Below, piece after piece: positions 52,457-64,000 of a stretch of 64,000 bases of DNA; positions within the stretch are counted from its first letter, which is position 1, and every line of letters begins with the position of its first letter. A program made the translations under genes and the position numbers. The DNA is from Apostichopus japonicus (Eukaryota > Echinodermata > Holothuroidea > Aspidochirotida > Stichopodidae), in assembly GCF_037975245.1 (NCBI RefSeq), contig NC_092579.1:17138178-17202177 (forward strand). Direction: 5' to 3'. The notes under the pieces were generated by a model. That model was not told the DNA's origin, made no database searches, and saw nothing but the letters and a program-made list of their open reading frames with translations.

Positions 52457-53160
52457 CCAGAGCCGTATAATTACAATACGTTTGAAATAAAAATTTGCAT
52501 ATAATTGCAAGTTAAAAATTCTTCATGTGTGGTACTTATTAATACGACATTAGTTGTTAAAAATTAATAATTCATCATTATGAAGTAATAACTCATTTTT
52601 AACAAGTAATATTTCATTAAAACATACAAGTATTTCATTACAGCAAATTATCATTCGTACTAGCAAATCAATAATTTTGGGGAAAATTGTAATCACGAAT
52701 TATTAATTAAAAATACTAATGGACTTTATTGTACGTCGTCTCAACATGTACAAACTCCCGGAGATTGAGTACGAACCGACACTGTATGAAATGGATCAAA
52801 ACAAATAAGTATGAGGATCAAGTCTAGTATTGGGGATTGGCCGCAAGCTGAGGAATACCAGCACCGTACTCATATACTCATCATACTAACGTTAGGTTTG
52901 TATTGCGAAACATTTATGTTTTTTCCAGAGGCCTAAAGAAGCACGCCTCCTTTTGTAACAGGTGATTCACTGCAATCAAGCAACTCTGCCGTTCTGCTGT
53001 TGTTGAAACCGATTTTCACAAATTCCTCGAATTGTATATCATCGTTTGATCCATTTTAATTTGTGATTGAAAATTCAATGAACGAGTACGAGTGCGAACG
53101 GCCGACGCACCTCGACTCTGTGATTGAAAAGTTCACGCTCGCCCACGATATAAATATGCA
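52457..53160. other. AT-rich spacer
   Basis: Contains a run of 'aataattcat'/'tatttcatta'-like words at about 52500-52700. No gene, no named repeat. Confidence 0.5.
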
Positions 53161-53164
53161 AGTT

Positions 53165-53450
53165 AGGCTCACTCAAATGGACGATCTCTGACCATTTCTC
53201 AGTCGCGGCGGTTTCTAAGTCAACGGCCATTTCTAAATTGACGGTTCCCGAAAATGTGGGTGTGTTTGCACGGCAATCTCTGATTAGACGGCCTGTGTAT
53301 CAACGGCCATCTCTAAGTGGACGGCGCCTCGCGTTAAGCAGCGATTACAAAATGGACGGCTGCTGTATTTGAGCGGCGATCTCTAAGTGGACGGTTTCTG
53401 AGCGAACGACCATTCCTATTTGGATAGCGCCTCATGTTGACCCTTTCCGC
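53165..53450. repeat. Degenerate 20-24 bp CG-rich tandem repeat
   Basis: About ten variants of 'cggc(c/g)atctctaagtggacgg', with 'acggccatttctaaattgac' and 'gagcggcgatctctaag' as clear examples. CpG-rich in an AT-rich surrounding. In style it resembles the repeat arms at 15543-16932 but the unit is unrelated. Confidence 0.65.
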
Positions 53451-53999
53451 GTTCCATACATGGTACCTTATTTACATGAAACAGAAACCCAGCGCGAAGT
53501 ACAAACACCATGCCTTTGACATAACTAAAGTGATAAAGTTTACATAAATCACTCTAAATGGTGATATCGTGTGCCGCATTTCGCCAAAATGTGGCGGTGG
53601 ACTGCAGCTTCACAGGTAATTCTTAAGAAGCGATAGCAGAAGCATTTACATAGGAAAAATATTACTTTAGTGTTGTCTGCCCATCTAATGATCTAGTGTC
53701 AGTGAGTAGTGCTGTATTGTTATTCACTGGACCTTGGAAAGTTGGATGTAGGCTAGTATAGCCTACTGTAGGCCCCTAGGCCTGGACCAGCTATACGGCT
53801 GTCCTTTTGGATGCGAAATGACTTAAGCCTAATGACCTATCACCACCTCATTTTACTTATCTTTATTCTTCTTTATCCTTTATCCCTAACGATAGATCCA
53901 CATGCCAGAATAACTGAAGATGACATTTACATAGCCTACTGTACCTTGCCCTTGGTCTACTGAAGAGCCATACTGGAGAGTACGACCTTTCACACAAAG

Positions 54000-54495
54000 A
54001 TCTTTGGCGTATGGAAGTGTACGCCAATAAATTTGGCGTACGGCGTACATTACTGCCCCAGGGAAAAGTACAACAGTTGGCGTGGCGTATCGCGTAAGCG
54101 TGGAGGAAAATTCAGCCGCAACAGTGCAAGTGACGCAACATGGTTCACACCATCGAGTTTAATAAATCTGGAGAAACTTTCACACAGTAAATACGTGCGT
54201 ACCATGCATGGAGGGTCATGTGATGTGTTCCAGGGTGGTACTAATATATTACTATCACTATTACGCATGATGATTTCACCCAAATTTTCATTACACGAAA
54301 CCTCCATATATACAATTACAGATGTAAGTTATATGGTCCGGGAAGTGCCATTTCCTGCGATCTGGGAGGCATTATTGACCAAAACTTTTTGTGTACGCTC
54401 TGCGCCAACCGATGGTGGTACTCCGCTTAGATAGTGTGGCGTACAAATACAGAACAAAACCACATCCACCTTGGCGTATTTCTTTGGCATATGGT
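54000..54495. mobile_element. Possible non-autonomous element bounded by 'ttggcgta' repeats
   Basis: 'ctttggcgtatggaagtgt' at about 54001 and 'tggcgtatttctttggcata' at about 54472 bound a block with a copy of the shared module (54333-54436). Ends and target duplication are unclear. Confidence 0.4.
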
Positions 54496-55641
54496 CACAG
54501 TTCTTTCCAGTCTGAAGAGTAAGATTCTAACGTAGGTTCGCCTAGGTCATAACGAAGCCTACAATATTTCAGTCTATTAATATATCTACTAGAATTGTAC
54601 AAATATTCAAACACATTCTCCATTTGCAACATATTCCCAACAATGTACAAGTTAGTGTGGCAAAAGGGTATAGGGCCTAAGCAGTAAATCAGGCTAAAGC
54701 CTAGCCAGTAATCTGAGTCTTGACGTAGGCTAGGCCAAAGCCTATAGCCAGGTATGTTCTGGATAGTAACTTTAATTACAGGCAATTTGCATAAATTTAC
54801 TCAACTATGATTTAAAGGCCTAATGATATTCACTTACCATGTTTGGACAAAGCTTTGTAGGCAATACAACACACTCAAGCCACCACTCGTGATAACATCT
54901 CATCTATTGATGACAATATGTGACTGAATGTAGATATGTATCAAACTGTTTGCACTCTCACTTCATAAGGTGGGATCTGTTATCCTGCATAATCTACTAC
55001 CCACTTTGCAACATTAACATTTAACTGAAAACTGCATGCACAGACTAATATGGAAATATTACACAAAAGTAGGTGTGTGGAAAGAGGGAGGGGAGTGGGG
55101 TGGAAGGTGGAGGGAGGGTTGCTTCTTCACTGCATTTTCCTGGGACAACTATGACACTATCTGAGTGGAGCACTAAAATAATACAAGCAAGAAAATGTTT
55201 GCCATATGCTTCTCTGATACCGGAAATGACACTTTCCAGACATTAAAAGTTGCATAAAGCACTCCACTTGTTCATAAGAGGGGAGAAAATGTTTCAAAGT
55301 TGGTTCTTATAAGTCAGGAGTATAGTAATTACTACTCTGATCTGGTCACCATAACATGTCTCTCTTGTGAAAAGTACACCTACTCTTTCGGAAAAGTGGG
55401 TAAAATCAAATTCCGTTTTCAAAGTCGAATGGGCAATGTATGTATGACGACTTATAGATGATCTGGCTCTTTGCCTCACTTTTCTCAAGGCTTCACCGCT
55501 TCAACACACGATTACTTTAATTATGTCCCATTGAGATACTTTTCTTGACTCACAGGCAAAATGTTTATCGATCCTTCCATACAGAATCTCATATAATCTT
55601 TGATACAGCAATTTTTTTTATTCTCGTATATTCTCCTATAG
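54437..55641. other. Spacer without recognisable features
   Basis: A G-rich patch at about 55084-55120; otherwise AT-rich, no supportable exon. Confidence 0.4.
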
Positions 55642-55770
55642 GCAAATATGGAGAATAGATGTGCAATACAGTGTGTCAGTTGTGAGAAGCATGTCCTCTA
55701 CCTTGCACACCATGTAGCCAGGCAACACCAGGTGAAGGACAAAGGCCAAAGATTGCGGCTTAAGTACTAG
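55642..55770 (+). CDS. Candidate exon or small ORF with a Cys/His finger-like motif
   Basis: Acceptor 'ctcctatag' precedes an in-frame ATG at 55648; 40 codons run to TAG at 55768. The peptide has CVSC then EKHVLYLAHH and VARQH: Cys-X2-Cys followed by paired His residues, spaced like a C2H2-type finger. A GT at 55764 could serve as donor. Composition is Lys/Arg-rich after the finger. I cannot tie it to a gene; it could be a chance frame. Confidence 0.3.
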   Translation, partial: ANMENRCAIQCVSCEKHVLYLAHHVARQHQVKDKGQRLRLKY

Positions 55771-58700
55771 TGAGGACAAATGTAAGTAGCAAATGTTTGT
55801 GAAAAGTATATTCACACAATGTAAGAAGTAAAGTTCTAATATTTTGACAAGTAAAATTACTGCCTTTTTTTATTAAGGAACTCACCTTCTTCTTCCAATT
55901 TGAATGACAGCATCTACTGTAGCTCTCTCCTTTTCTGCTCAATCAGCATGGAATTGTAGTAGCATCCTGTACTTCTGCCCTTAATCAAAAGTACTTTTAT
56001 TTCAAGTTACTTTCAGATATAACCCTTCACGGTTCAAAAGATCTCCTGTTAGAAATAACCCTTCACAGTTCACAAGGTCTCACCTGTTAGATCTAAAGAT
56101 GCAGTACTTTAAGTGGCTAGACCATGTTTCATATTGTTTGATGTGACTCCAGTCAGTCAGTAACTCTATTCCAGCTAGATGTTGTAAGTGGCTAGACCAT
56201 GTTTTGTGTCGTGTGATGTTACTCCAGTCAGTCAGCAACTTTATTGGGCAGTGGATAACTTTGATTTGTCCAGTGGAAAATCCTGGAAAAGTAAAGAAAT
56301 TTCAGTTTCAACCCTGATAGTTATTGAAATCTTTGATAGCCAAGTACTGTAACAAATTTGTGTTGAGATAATACTAATAGTATGAAATGTTATAAAAAGG
56401 TGAAGCTAATATGTATAATCAAACCAGGTTTTGAGACTTTTATTAGCTTGGAGATAGTGAGCTTGGTGTCTTGGTAGCACATGCAATAAAAATACTATTT
56501 TTATGTCATAATATTTACTCACAATACTTTTGTTAAATTTTGAAAGTAAAAATTTTATCAAAATGCCACACTTTTGGACCCATAATGTATTGAATAACCC
56601 ATCATGTAAGTTTCTAAGATAGTAACCATGTTTTAATTTATTTGTATCTTCACAGAGGGGCAATCCTATACTGTACAGTATTTACTCAGATTTTGATGGC
56701 GACTAGAGTTAAGAATTTAAGTGATGACACACTGGAAGGAAAACCTGCAGATAGAAATATATGGAAGTATGTTGAAATAAAGTATTCAGAGAATGAATTG
56801 TTACTTGAATATATGGCATATTGCAGTGATTTTTTGATGGACAGGAGAGTTTGCAGCTAATCAATTCATTTTGCTGCCATCTTAAAGTGTTTAAATGATT
56901 ACCTGCTTAAATATTGATATCGTACAACATGGTGGATACCAAATCAAATTCATCAGTTGCGCTATTATGCCTTGGTTAAATATTTTGTAAAAAGTGTGAT
57001 GTTTGTTGACATAATTTTCAAATTCATCCTCAAAGCATATAACATTGTTGAACTGATGAATTTCAAATAGACATAAAATAGCAATGAAAAATGAACTAAT
57101 TGACATGATTATAGCAAAGTATGGTCTGTGAAGGGTTGTGTCTCTTGTCTCAGGACTGATAGATGGGGACCTAGGTAGACTCACAGATGGCTGGAACAGT
57201 TAAGGATCAACTTACAAACAGTTCCAGTCTGAGACAGTGAGTATGGTTATTATTCTTGGTCAGATTGTAGGAATGAATGTCTCTGATATTGGTAGTCAGT
57301 CTGTCATTGTGCAAGCCAAGGATGAACCTTGCCATATCAGAGGCTGTAGAATGTTTGCATTTTGACAAGAGTGTCCTGTCCATCAGTAGTTTAATTACCT
57401 AGCCTTTTGGCCATATATTGTATGTCCAGTTAGACTTTGGCAGAAAGCTCATTAGTGGCATGATGAAAGTGGTCCTTCCAGAAATTGGTGAAGTAGAGGG
57501 GTTAGAAAGGGATTTTCATGACATCTGTAAAAGGGCAGACTGTGTCCTATGGATAATTGATTTAAGTCTCCTATGAATAGAAATGATGTGTGTTTTGTGA
57601 GTCTTGAAAATTCAGGTTATGGAGAAATGACAGACCAAGTTCAGCATTCTCTTATTAATGATAGCCTATATAAATATCAGGTACGCCTAAGCAGTTCTCA
57701 CTGGTCAGAGGTTGAGCACTGGTGCATGACTTGATGATAATTTTGGTTTGTAACCTAAAATATCCCCATCATCAACTCTCAGGCTGAATTTACTTATTCA
57801 TGTTCTTGTTTGATGATTTGTACATCTTTGGTTGTGGCTATGTGCATGCAGGCATTTCTGATTATTTTTTCATACAGACTATATGTGTGAGCTAACATTG
57901 GCTATGCTTGTCCAGTCAGGCTGTGAATCGGAATTCCTGTTCATGGGTCAATTATACTATCTTTCACTTGCATCATTTCAGGAAAGCAGGAATTGTTGCT
58001 TGCAGTGCTGAACTGTTTTTATCCAAGCTTACAGTGGCTTTTCTTATTGATTAATGTTGAATGTGTTTCTGTAATTTTATAATTTTTGTGGTTGTAATTT
58101 CATGTTTGTCCTGTAATTTTTATTTCTGTTCTCTTTCCTTTTTAGCTGTCATTTCCTTGCCCAACATGCTGTTACATTGGAAAAGCACTTTGATCTATGG
58201 TTCATCATTGTTTATACAACTAAAATCATGGCAATCTAATGTTTTACAAATATCTAAGTAAAATCACAACTTCAGTAGCAGTATCTCGAGGCCAGCCAAT
58301 TTGAAGAAGTTCAGATTTACCATTTAAAAATTCATAAAATATAGTATTTTTCCATGTGACCTAATTAATATGATCTGAGCAACCAATAGTGAGGCATATA
58401 GCAGGGCTCTAAGCCAGGTTCACTTGTCCAAAATCAAGTCCAAGTCAACATGTCCTGAGTCCAAGCCATGTCAGAATCAGAGTAAAGGCCGGGACAAGAA
58501 TATCAGAGTCGAGAATCCAGTTGAAACATAATTTTGATTTTTGTTGATCACACCAACTTGGCTGGCCTGGATGTATTGCCATTGCTAATGTTGTTTGTGA
58601 TTGTACTTAAATATTTGCAAATATTGGATTGCCATTGTGTTATCGATAAGGCATGATAAGTATGGACAGTTTGTCAACTGCTTGTGACAATTAGGATTCA

Positions 58701-61700
58701 AAGACATTTTAAAACTCTTGGCATAGTAGTGTTAATGAAGCAGTCTACGAGTCATGTATTACAAGTTTTCCCTGTCATATTGTATGGGAGGGGGCAGAAG
58801 AGAGTAAAGGAGGCTATTGGGGAATGGTGAGTATGGGTGTGGAGGAGGGGTAGGGAAAGATTAAACTTTGGAACAGGAGGACTCCCAGAAAAGTTGTCCA
58901 TAGCTGTGAATGCATCATTATAACTATGAATGCATCATTGCAACTATGCAACTATGCAACTATTGCAACTATGCAACTATGCAACATATGCAACTATGAA
59001 TGCATCATTATAACCTCAAACCTTGTTTATTTTCAGTGTGATAATCACCATGCAAAGCTCAAAGATCATCATTCAAGGGACTTGTGCGAAGAGACCAGCA
59101 AGAAAGTTAAAATCCTAGATTAGAGGTGAGAGGTTTGATCAGACATAGTGAAGTCTGCATGTTTTTGTGTGATTATGTGTGTGTGTATGTCTTATAATGG
59201 AACCTTGGGTTATATAGTTAAATGAGCCAATACGCCATGTTATGTTGGATTGTTGGTACTCATACCATAAATTAATTATGAATTAAGTTTTCAATATATA
59301 CACAACTATAAAGTAGGTAAAATTTCATCAAGCATGGAATGTGCTGCTGTACACATAAATTGACCTTACCAAAATTTGAAAACTTTATTAAAACTCAAGC
59401 ATAAAATGTAAAAACAAATTTTATGGACCAATACAAGATTTCTACATGCCAATAATTGGGTGAATGTTTTGTTACATTTCATAAAGTTGTATTTGTGTTG
59501 TGTGGATCATTCCATTCTAATGCCAATTAGTCCAAAAACATGTCATGACTGTTACATTTAATAATTGTGGTTTTTTTACCAGATTTTCTTGGTTGATTAC
59601 TGTAGGTGTTAACATGTACTAGTGAGAAATGATCATATTGGAGAATATTTTACCATTTTGTTAAATTTGCTAAACTAGAATGTTAATTCCTGTATGGCTA
59701 TAACATTATTTTATTTTTTCCATTTGGATTGAACTCATGTAAATATGATTATTATCATTACTTTATCAACAATGCAGATTTGAACAATTTGCACTTTTTA
59801 GTAAAAGTTAATTAATAACAACTTTTGTGGCTAATAGCTCATTTTTGGCAAGGAAGTCATTTCTATTGGTGGTTGATCATATGCAAACTCATCCCTTACT
59901 AATTTAATTATGTGATTAATTGTTGGTAAACAATGAAAAGTTCACACTAACTATCATTTCATGCGAAAAAATGATCAGTAGTGCAAGCAAGCCATGATAT
60001 TTCTACTGGTCTAGGTTGTCATTACATATTTTTCTTTTATATAGACAAAATGATTGATGCCAAAGATATAAACACAGTAGTTATGATGCTGAAGAAGGAG
60101 AAAACACCATACATCAGTGAGTTGTATTGTCTTGAAACAATTGATTGGCTCCTTGTTAATTACTTCCCATACTGGAGGCAACTAAAATTTATACCATCAA
60201 GTTGGTGTCTGGGTGTGTATGTGACAATGAGCTTGTGAACAAAATATCTCTACAAAATGCTTACTAGAGTGATACCATACTTGGTTTATAAGTTGGAAAG
60301 TTGGTGAACCCTATTGTTTTGGTGCACAACTCATGAATATTAGTGATTGGGCTTGGTTTACTGAGGCCTATAGCAAATAGCTTTGGCCATGTTAGTTTGC
60401 GTTTCCAATTTTTAGTGCTAATCTATTGGTATCTCAGTATCTGCCTTCTACTTTAATCTTGTCCCACTAAACATCAATAACATGAGAAGGTGTGATAGGG
60501 AGGGGGGGGGTGGATTGGATAACATGGGAGGGAGGAGGGAAGGTAAGAAAGAGTGGACCATTGCACTTTTCCCCAAAACCTTCAGTTTTGTTTCTCTGAT
60601 TCACTTTATGCAGATACCATATTTTCAGAGCCAAACACATGGCTAAATCTGGGAAATAAGCTATGGACACCCCTCCCCTCAGACCCCTGCCCCTTATTCA
60701 GACATCAAGGCTTTATGCAGCTATTTGTGTGATCCAAAGAAAATATCATGCTTTGTGCGCCACTGATGTACTTGTTAAGTGAGAAGATTCAAATTTGGCC
60801 ACCCCACTTTCCAAACCCACTGTTGATGCTGTCATGAGGTGATCCAAAAAACTTTCATTCATGAAACTACACAAAATCTATAAACATTAATTATTCCTTA
60901 ACAATTACCAGCAAGAGTCTAATCATGGATAGTACCATATTGACATTTAAGTCTAGCTAGATTTCCTTGTTGAAAACAATTCTCCTCTCCTTATGACCCT
61001 CCCAATTTAGTAGGGCAGCTGAAAGGGCTGTCAGCTGGGGCAGGTCTCACCCAGCATGCCCAGGGCCACTAGGCAAGTGTCCATACAAAGATTACACAAG
61101 TGGATAAAATGCTCATTTTCCTGTTGTGATCCTAATGAAGAAAAAGATTGATGAATTCAAAATAAAATTTACAAAAATTGAACCCCAAAATGACATGTTT
61201 GTTGGACAGTACAAATGCATATATTCCATTATATTTCAGTAACTAAACTGATTGAAAAAGAACATTTTCCTCTCTGCATGCAAATTATTATTTTTGTTTT
61301 GTCTGAGGTTAACTTCTAGCTAGGCTGACTCCTACTGGCTCCTGCTCAACTTGCTCACCACATGGTAGAGCAAAGAAATACCATCATAAATGCATACAAT
61401 TCAGCCATTACATCTTAAAAATGAAAATAGTGTTATTGAACTAAAATGTTACAAAATATCTTACTTATATGATGAATATTAATTATTCTTCCTGAGTGGA
61501 TGAGATTGCAAGTCTCAGCTCGACACATGGTCCTTGTCATTGATGGAATGTGTACATTAGTACAGGTGATATTTGATATTAGAAAAGTAGGTTTGAAAAG
61601 TTTGGTTTGTCCTATTTCTGTTGTCTATCAAGTGCCTGGATGACTCTGATGAATTAGCTGAGAGTATTGATCTTAAAGGGGAGCATTGGTTTAATTCCTG

Positions 61701-63228
61701 TGATTACAAGTCTCAGCTCATCACCTGATTGGTTGTTGGCATTGATGGCATATGTTCATGAGTTGCCAAGGCCTGTGCCATTTAAGTAAATTGTTCATGT
61801 GGAACATTGTCCTTATTTACAACTTTTTATATCTAAACAATGAAATTAAAACTTCATTGTTACTTAAATCACATGAAATTTATGCATGTTGATGACCCAC
61901 ATTTGACCTTCATCACTTCTCAGCAATAAAGTACCTGTCTGAACATATGATATTCCACTCTAAATTTGCTGAACATGACATTTTGTCACTAATATCTGAG
62001 AGTTAATCCTAATATTTGAATATTCATAACAGCATCTGGCAATTTTTAAAAGTACACATTGGATAGATGTGAGGAGGCAAACTGTTAGGTATGTGGGAAT
62101 TTGAAAGGATTTCTACTTGATAGGCACACTGGTAGTGTGCAAACTGGTAGTGGGACAAAATGACCTGTTATCTTCTCAAACTGCCAAAATGTTGATGAAT
62201 GAAAACATAGTATAGAAGCTTCTACTTCTTAAATGCATTTTCATATATTTTGATAACTACTTTCAAGAAAATGTAACAGTAACTTCAGTCCCATACAGAA
62301 ACTAGAATTTCTTCACACATTTACTGTGCAATTTTTTTTTATATATTCAAAGCTAATTGTTGAGTGCATATTCCAGTTGGTTCATGGTGAGTCACTCTAG
62401 AGATCACAATTTTGTTTTGAGGTACTGATCAAGTTAGGTCTATAAACAATTATCTCTACATTTGACAAATTTCACCATGATGTCTTTGTTGGTATTTCAA
62501 CAAAACTAACAAGTTAGTTTTAAGCAAAGTTCTGCAAAAGTTTATCAGCTGCAAAACCTCACTTTAAACATACAGCCGGCTGTTGGCCAACAGGTACTGA
62601 TAGAGTGCTGCAATATTTCTGTACCTTTAAAGTAGGGGGCTACCATGGACCATGATATTTTCTAAACCAGCCCCTTACTATTAACCTCAAAATAACAAAA
62701 TAAATTACTGAATGCAAATGAAAACTCCCATTTTATAAGGGTAAATTTCCACTGACTCCAACCTGTTTTTTATCATTTAACCAATAACTCATTTGATTAT
62801 AAATGAATTTGGATTCTACACTTGTGCAAAAGGAAATATCATCTGCCATTAGATAATCACTAGTTATGGCTGGTACTTATAGTGGCTATCTTTGGTGTGG
62901 AAGCTATAAAAAATCAAAAGTTGCTGTGAGTCTTAACTACTCTGGATCATACCTTGCCACTTGGATTTGTTTTTAACAAACATTCATTTTCAGAGCAACA
63001 TGTCTCTGATACAAAATGGAAAAAAAATTCAAACAAACCATATTAAAGAATTCTTTCTTTAAACTTTCTACCTATTATTAGATTAAACAGTAGTAATTAT
63101 TTCTTAAGCGGCAACTTATGGGACATCATCCAGTTTTGCTTCTGCTTTTAACTTACTGCTCTCAATGTCATTGCATGTGTATTTATGATTTTAAATGTTT
63201 TGTGATGTTATCTCTCTTTTTTATGTAG
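55771..63228. other. Long low-feature region, probably introns of an unidentified plus-strand gene
   Basis: AT-rich with few repeats. Weak exon candidates follow polypyrimidine-AG: 59036-59122 (CDNHHAKLKDHHSRDLC...KILD stop) and 60047-60110 (KMIDAKDINTVVMMLKKEKT). A short 'gcaactat' repeat lies at about 58935-58995. Near-identical phrases 'gctagaccatgttt' and 'actccagtcagtcag' occur twice at about 56115-56235. None is convincing alone. Confidence 0.35.
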
Positions 63229-63328
63229 TTTCATAATAAGATCACCCTACACCAGGACTGCCTCCATCATGTACAATCAGAGTGTGATAAGGAAGACTTT
63301 CAAGTGAGGTTCATCATTGATACCATTG
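63229..63328 (+). CDS. Internal exon of an unidentified gene
   Basis: Good polypyrimidine tract and AG at 63227-63228, donor G|GTAAGA at 63329. The 100-nt open stretch reads FHNKITLHQDCLHHVQSECD then KEDFQVRFIIDTIG. Amino-acid composition and splice signals look real. I do not recognise the family. Confidence 0.5.
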
Positions 63329-64000
63329 GTAAGATGTAAAAAAAAATCATTTAATGCCTTTTTAGGATATTCTGTATGATAGTGCATCAAATTCAAGTGG
63401 GAAATGATCCACAGCTTAAACTATAAAACTAAGACTAAAAATTTCAACTTGAACGTTGGTCAAATTGCTTTTACTGACATTGGAGTACAGTATGTTAAAG
63501 GTAGTCTGTATTGGCCCTAAATTTTGGCATGCTTAAATTGCTAGAAGTTTTCAAAAAGTACTGACCTTGAGGTCTTTACTTTCCAAACTGTTCTCATATT
63601 CTAAATGAACACACAAGATGACTGAATGTCCCAGTGAGATAATTGATTTAGTTCCAATATGGAAATTACCGCCATTTACTGTTGCTCAATGGAATACTAT
63701 TATGAATACAAAGCAATTTTTCTTCCTGCCTCTGGGATTGGGGTGGGATGGGGGGATGAGGGGGTCATGCCCAGTGTCTCTCTCATTTTGTTTTGTCCTT
63801 TTTGTGAGTGGGGGATGGGGGGTGTTCATTTAGAAGAGTTGGTCGTGATAACATTACTGTTTCATTATAATGGTTGTACAGATGGAGGGATGGGGGTTAG
63901 CAGAAAGAAGGGAGATTATTTAAGAACAAAATCACTTGTAGAACACCAACTGTGTATGGCCTTCTGTGATTGTTCCCAATCCGATATGGAACGCGGGAAG
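63329..64000. other. Presumed intron to window end
   Basis: G-rich stretches at about 63730-63830; no exon seen. Confidence 0.4.

Overview
The window is nuclear DNA from a metazoan: genes are split into many short exons with GT-AG introns, and the introns and spacers are crowded with non-LTR retrotransposon remnants, hAT-type elements, foldback elements, minisatellites and long (TA)n/(TAC)n/(AAT)n tracts. The gene set (outer-arm axonemal dynein, a white-like ABCG transporter, a secreted EGF/C-type-lectin protein, adducin) and foldback elements resembling sea-urchin TU elements suggest a marine deuterostome, probably an echinoderm. That placement is inference from sequence alone.

Layout. 1-3775 (+): last four coding exons of an axonemal dynein beta-class heavy chain (DNAH9/11/17 type). 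3776-7785: spacer with two minisatellites. 7786-27265 (-): a complete 17-exon ABCG half-transporter, which I reassembled phase by phase to 642 residues; it is closest in my reading to the white subfamily, and its second intron has a GC donor that splits the Walker A motif. Its introns hold a nested pair of hAT-like elements (9.7-11.0 kb), a foldback element built of 22-bp repeats (15.5-16.9 kb), L1-like LINE debris (20-23 kb), a retroposed RNA copy whose first 44 nt are U2 snRNA (20.85-21.03 kb) and a three-unit CpG-rich tandem repeat (26.5-26.85 kb).

27.3-30.2 kb: (TA)n tracts, a 58-bp inverted repeat and a degraded LINE. 30275-38934 (+): a secreted protein gene with signal peptide, EGF-like exon, Thr-rich stalk and C-type lectin domain. 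Its EGF/stalk exon lies in a tandem duplication of about 1.1 kb. The first copy is broken by a 2.7-kb foldback element with an 8-bp target duplication and by a tRNA-derived SINE; the second copy is intact and preserves both empty sites.

39-44 kb: repeat-rich spacer with a LINE scrap and a frameshifted homing-endonuclease-like (His-Me finger) pseudogene. 44388-45838 (+): the last three coding exons of adducin, with an in-frame TAG in the first and no recognisable adducin exons upstream. 45.8-55.6 kb: adducin 3' flank, a hAT-type element with a perfect 8-bp target duplication (49913-50887), a LINE 3' half (51.0-51.7 kb), copies of a mobile internal module shared with the other hAT-like elements, and a degenerate CG-rich repeat. 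55.6-64 kb (+): a few candidate short exons (one Cys/His finger-like, one strong exon at 63229-63328) that I cannot assign to a gene.

The genes do not form an operon or pathway. Dynein and ABCG are tail to tail; ABCG and lectin are head to head with about 3 kb between their start codons.
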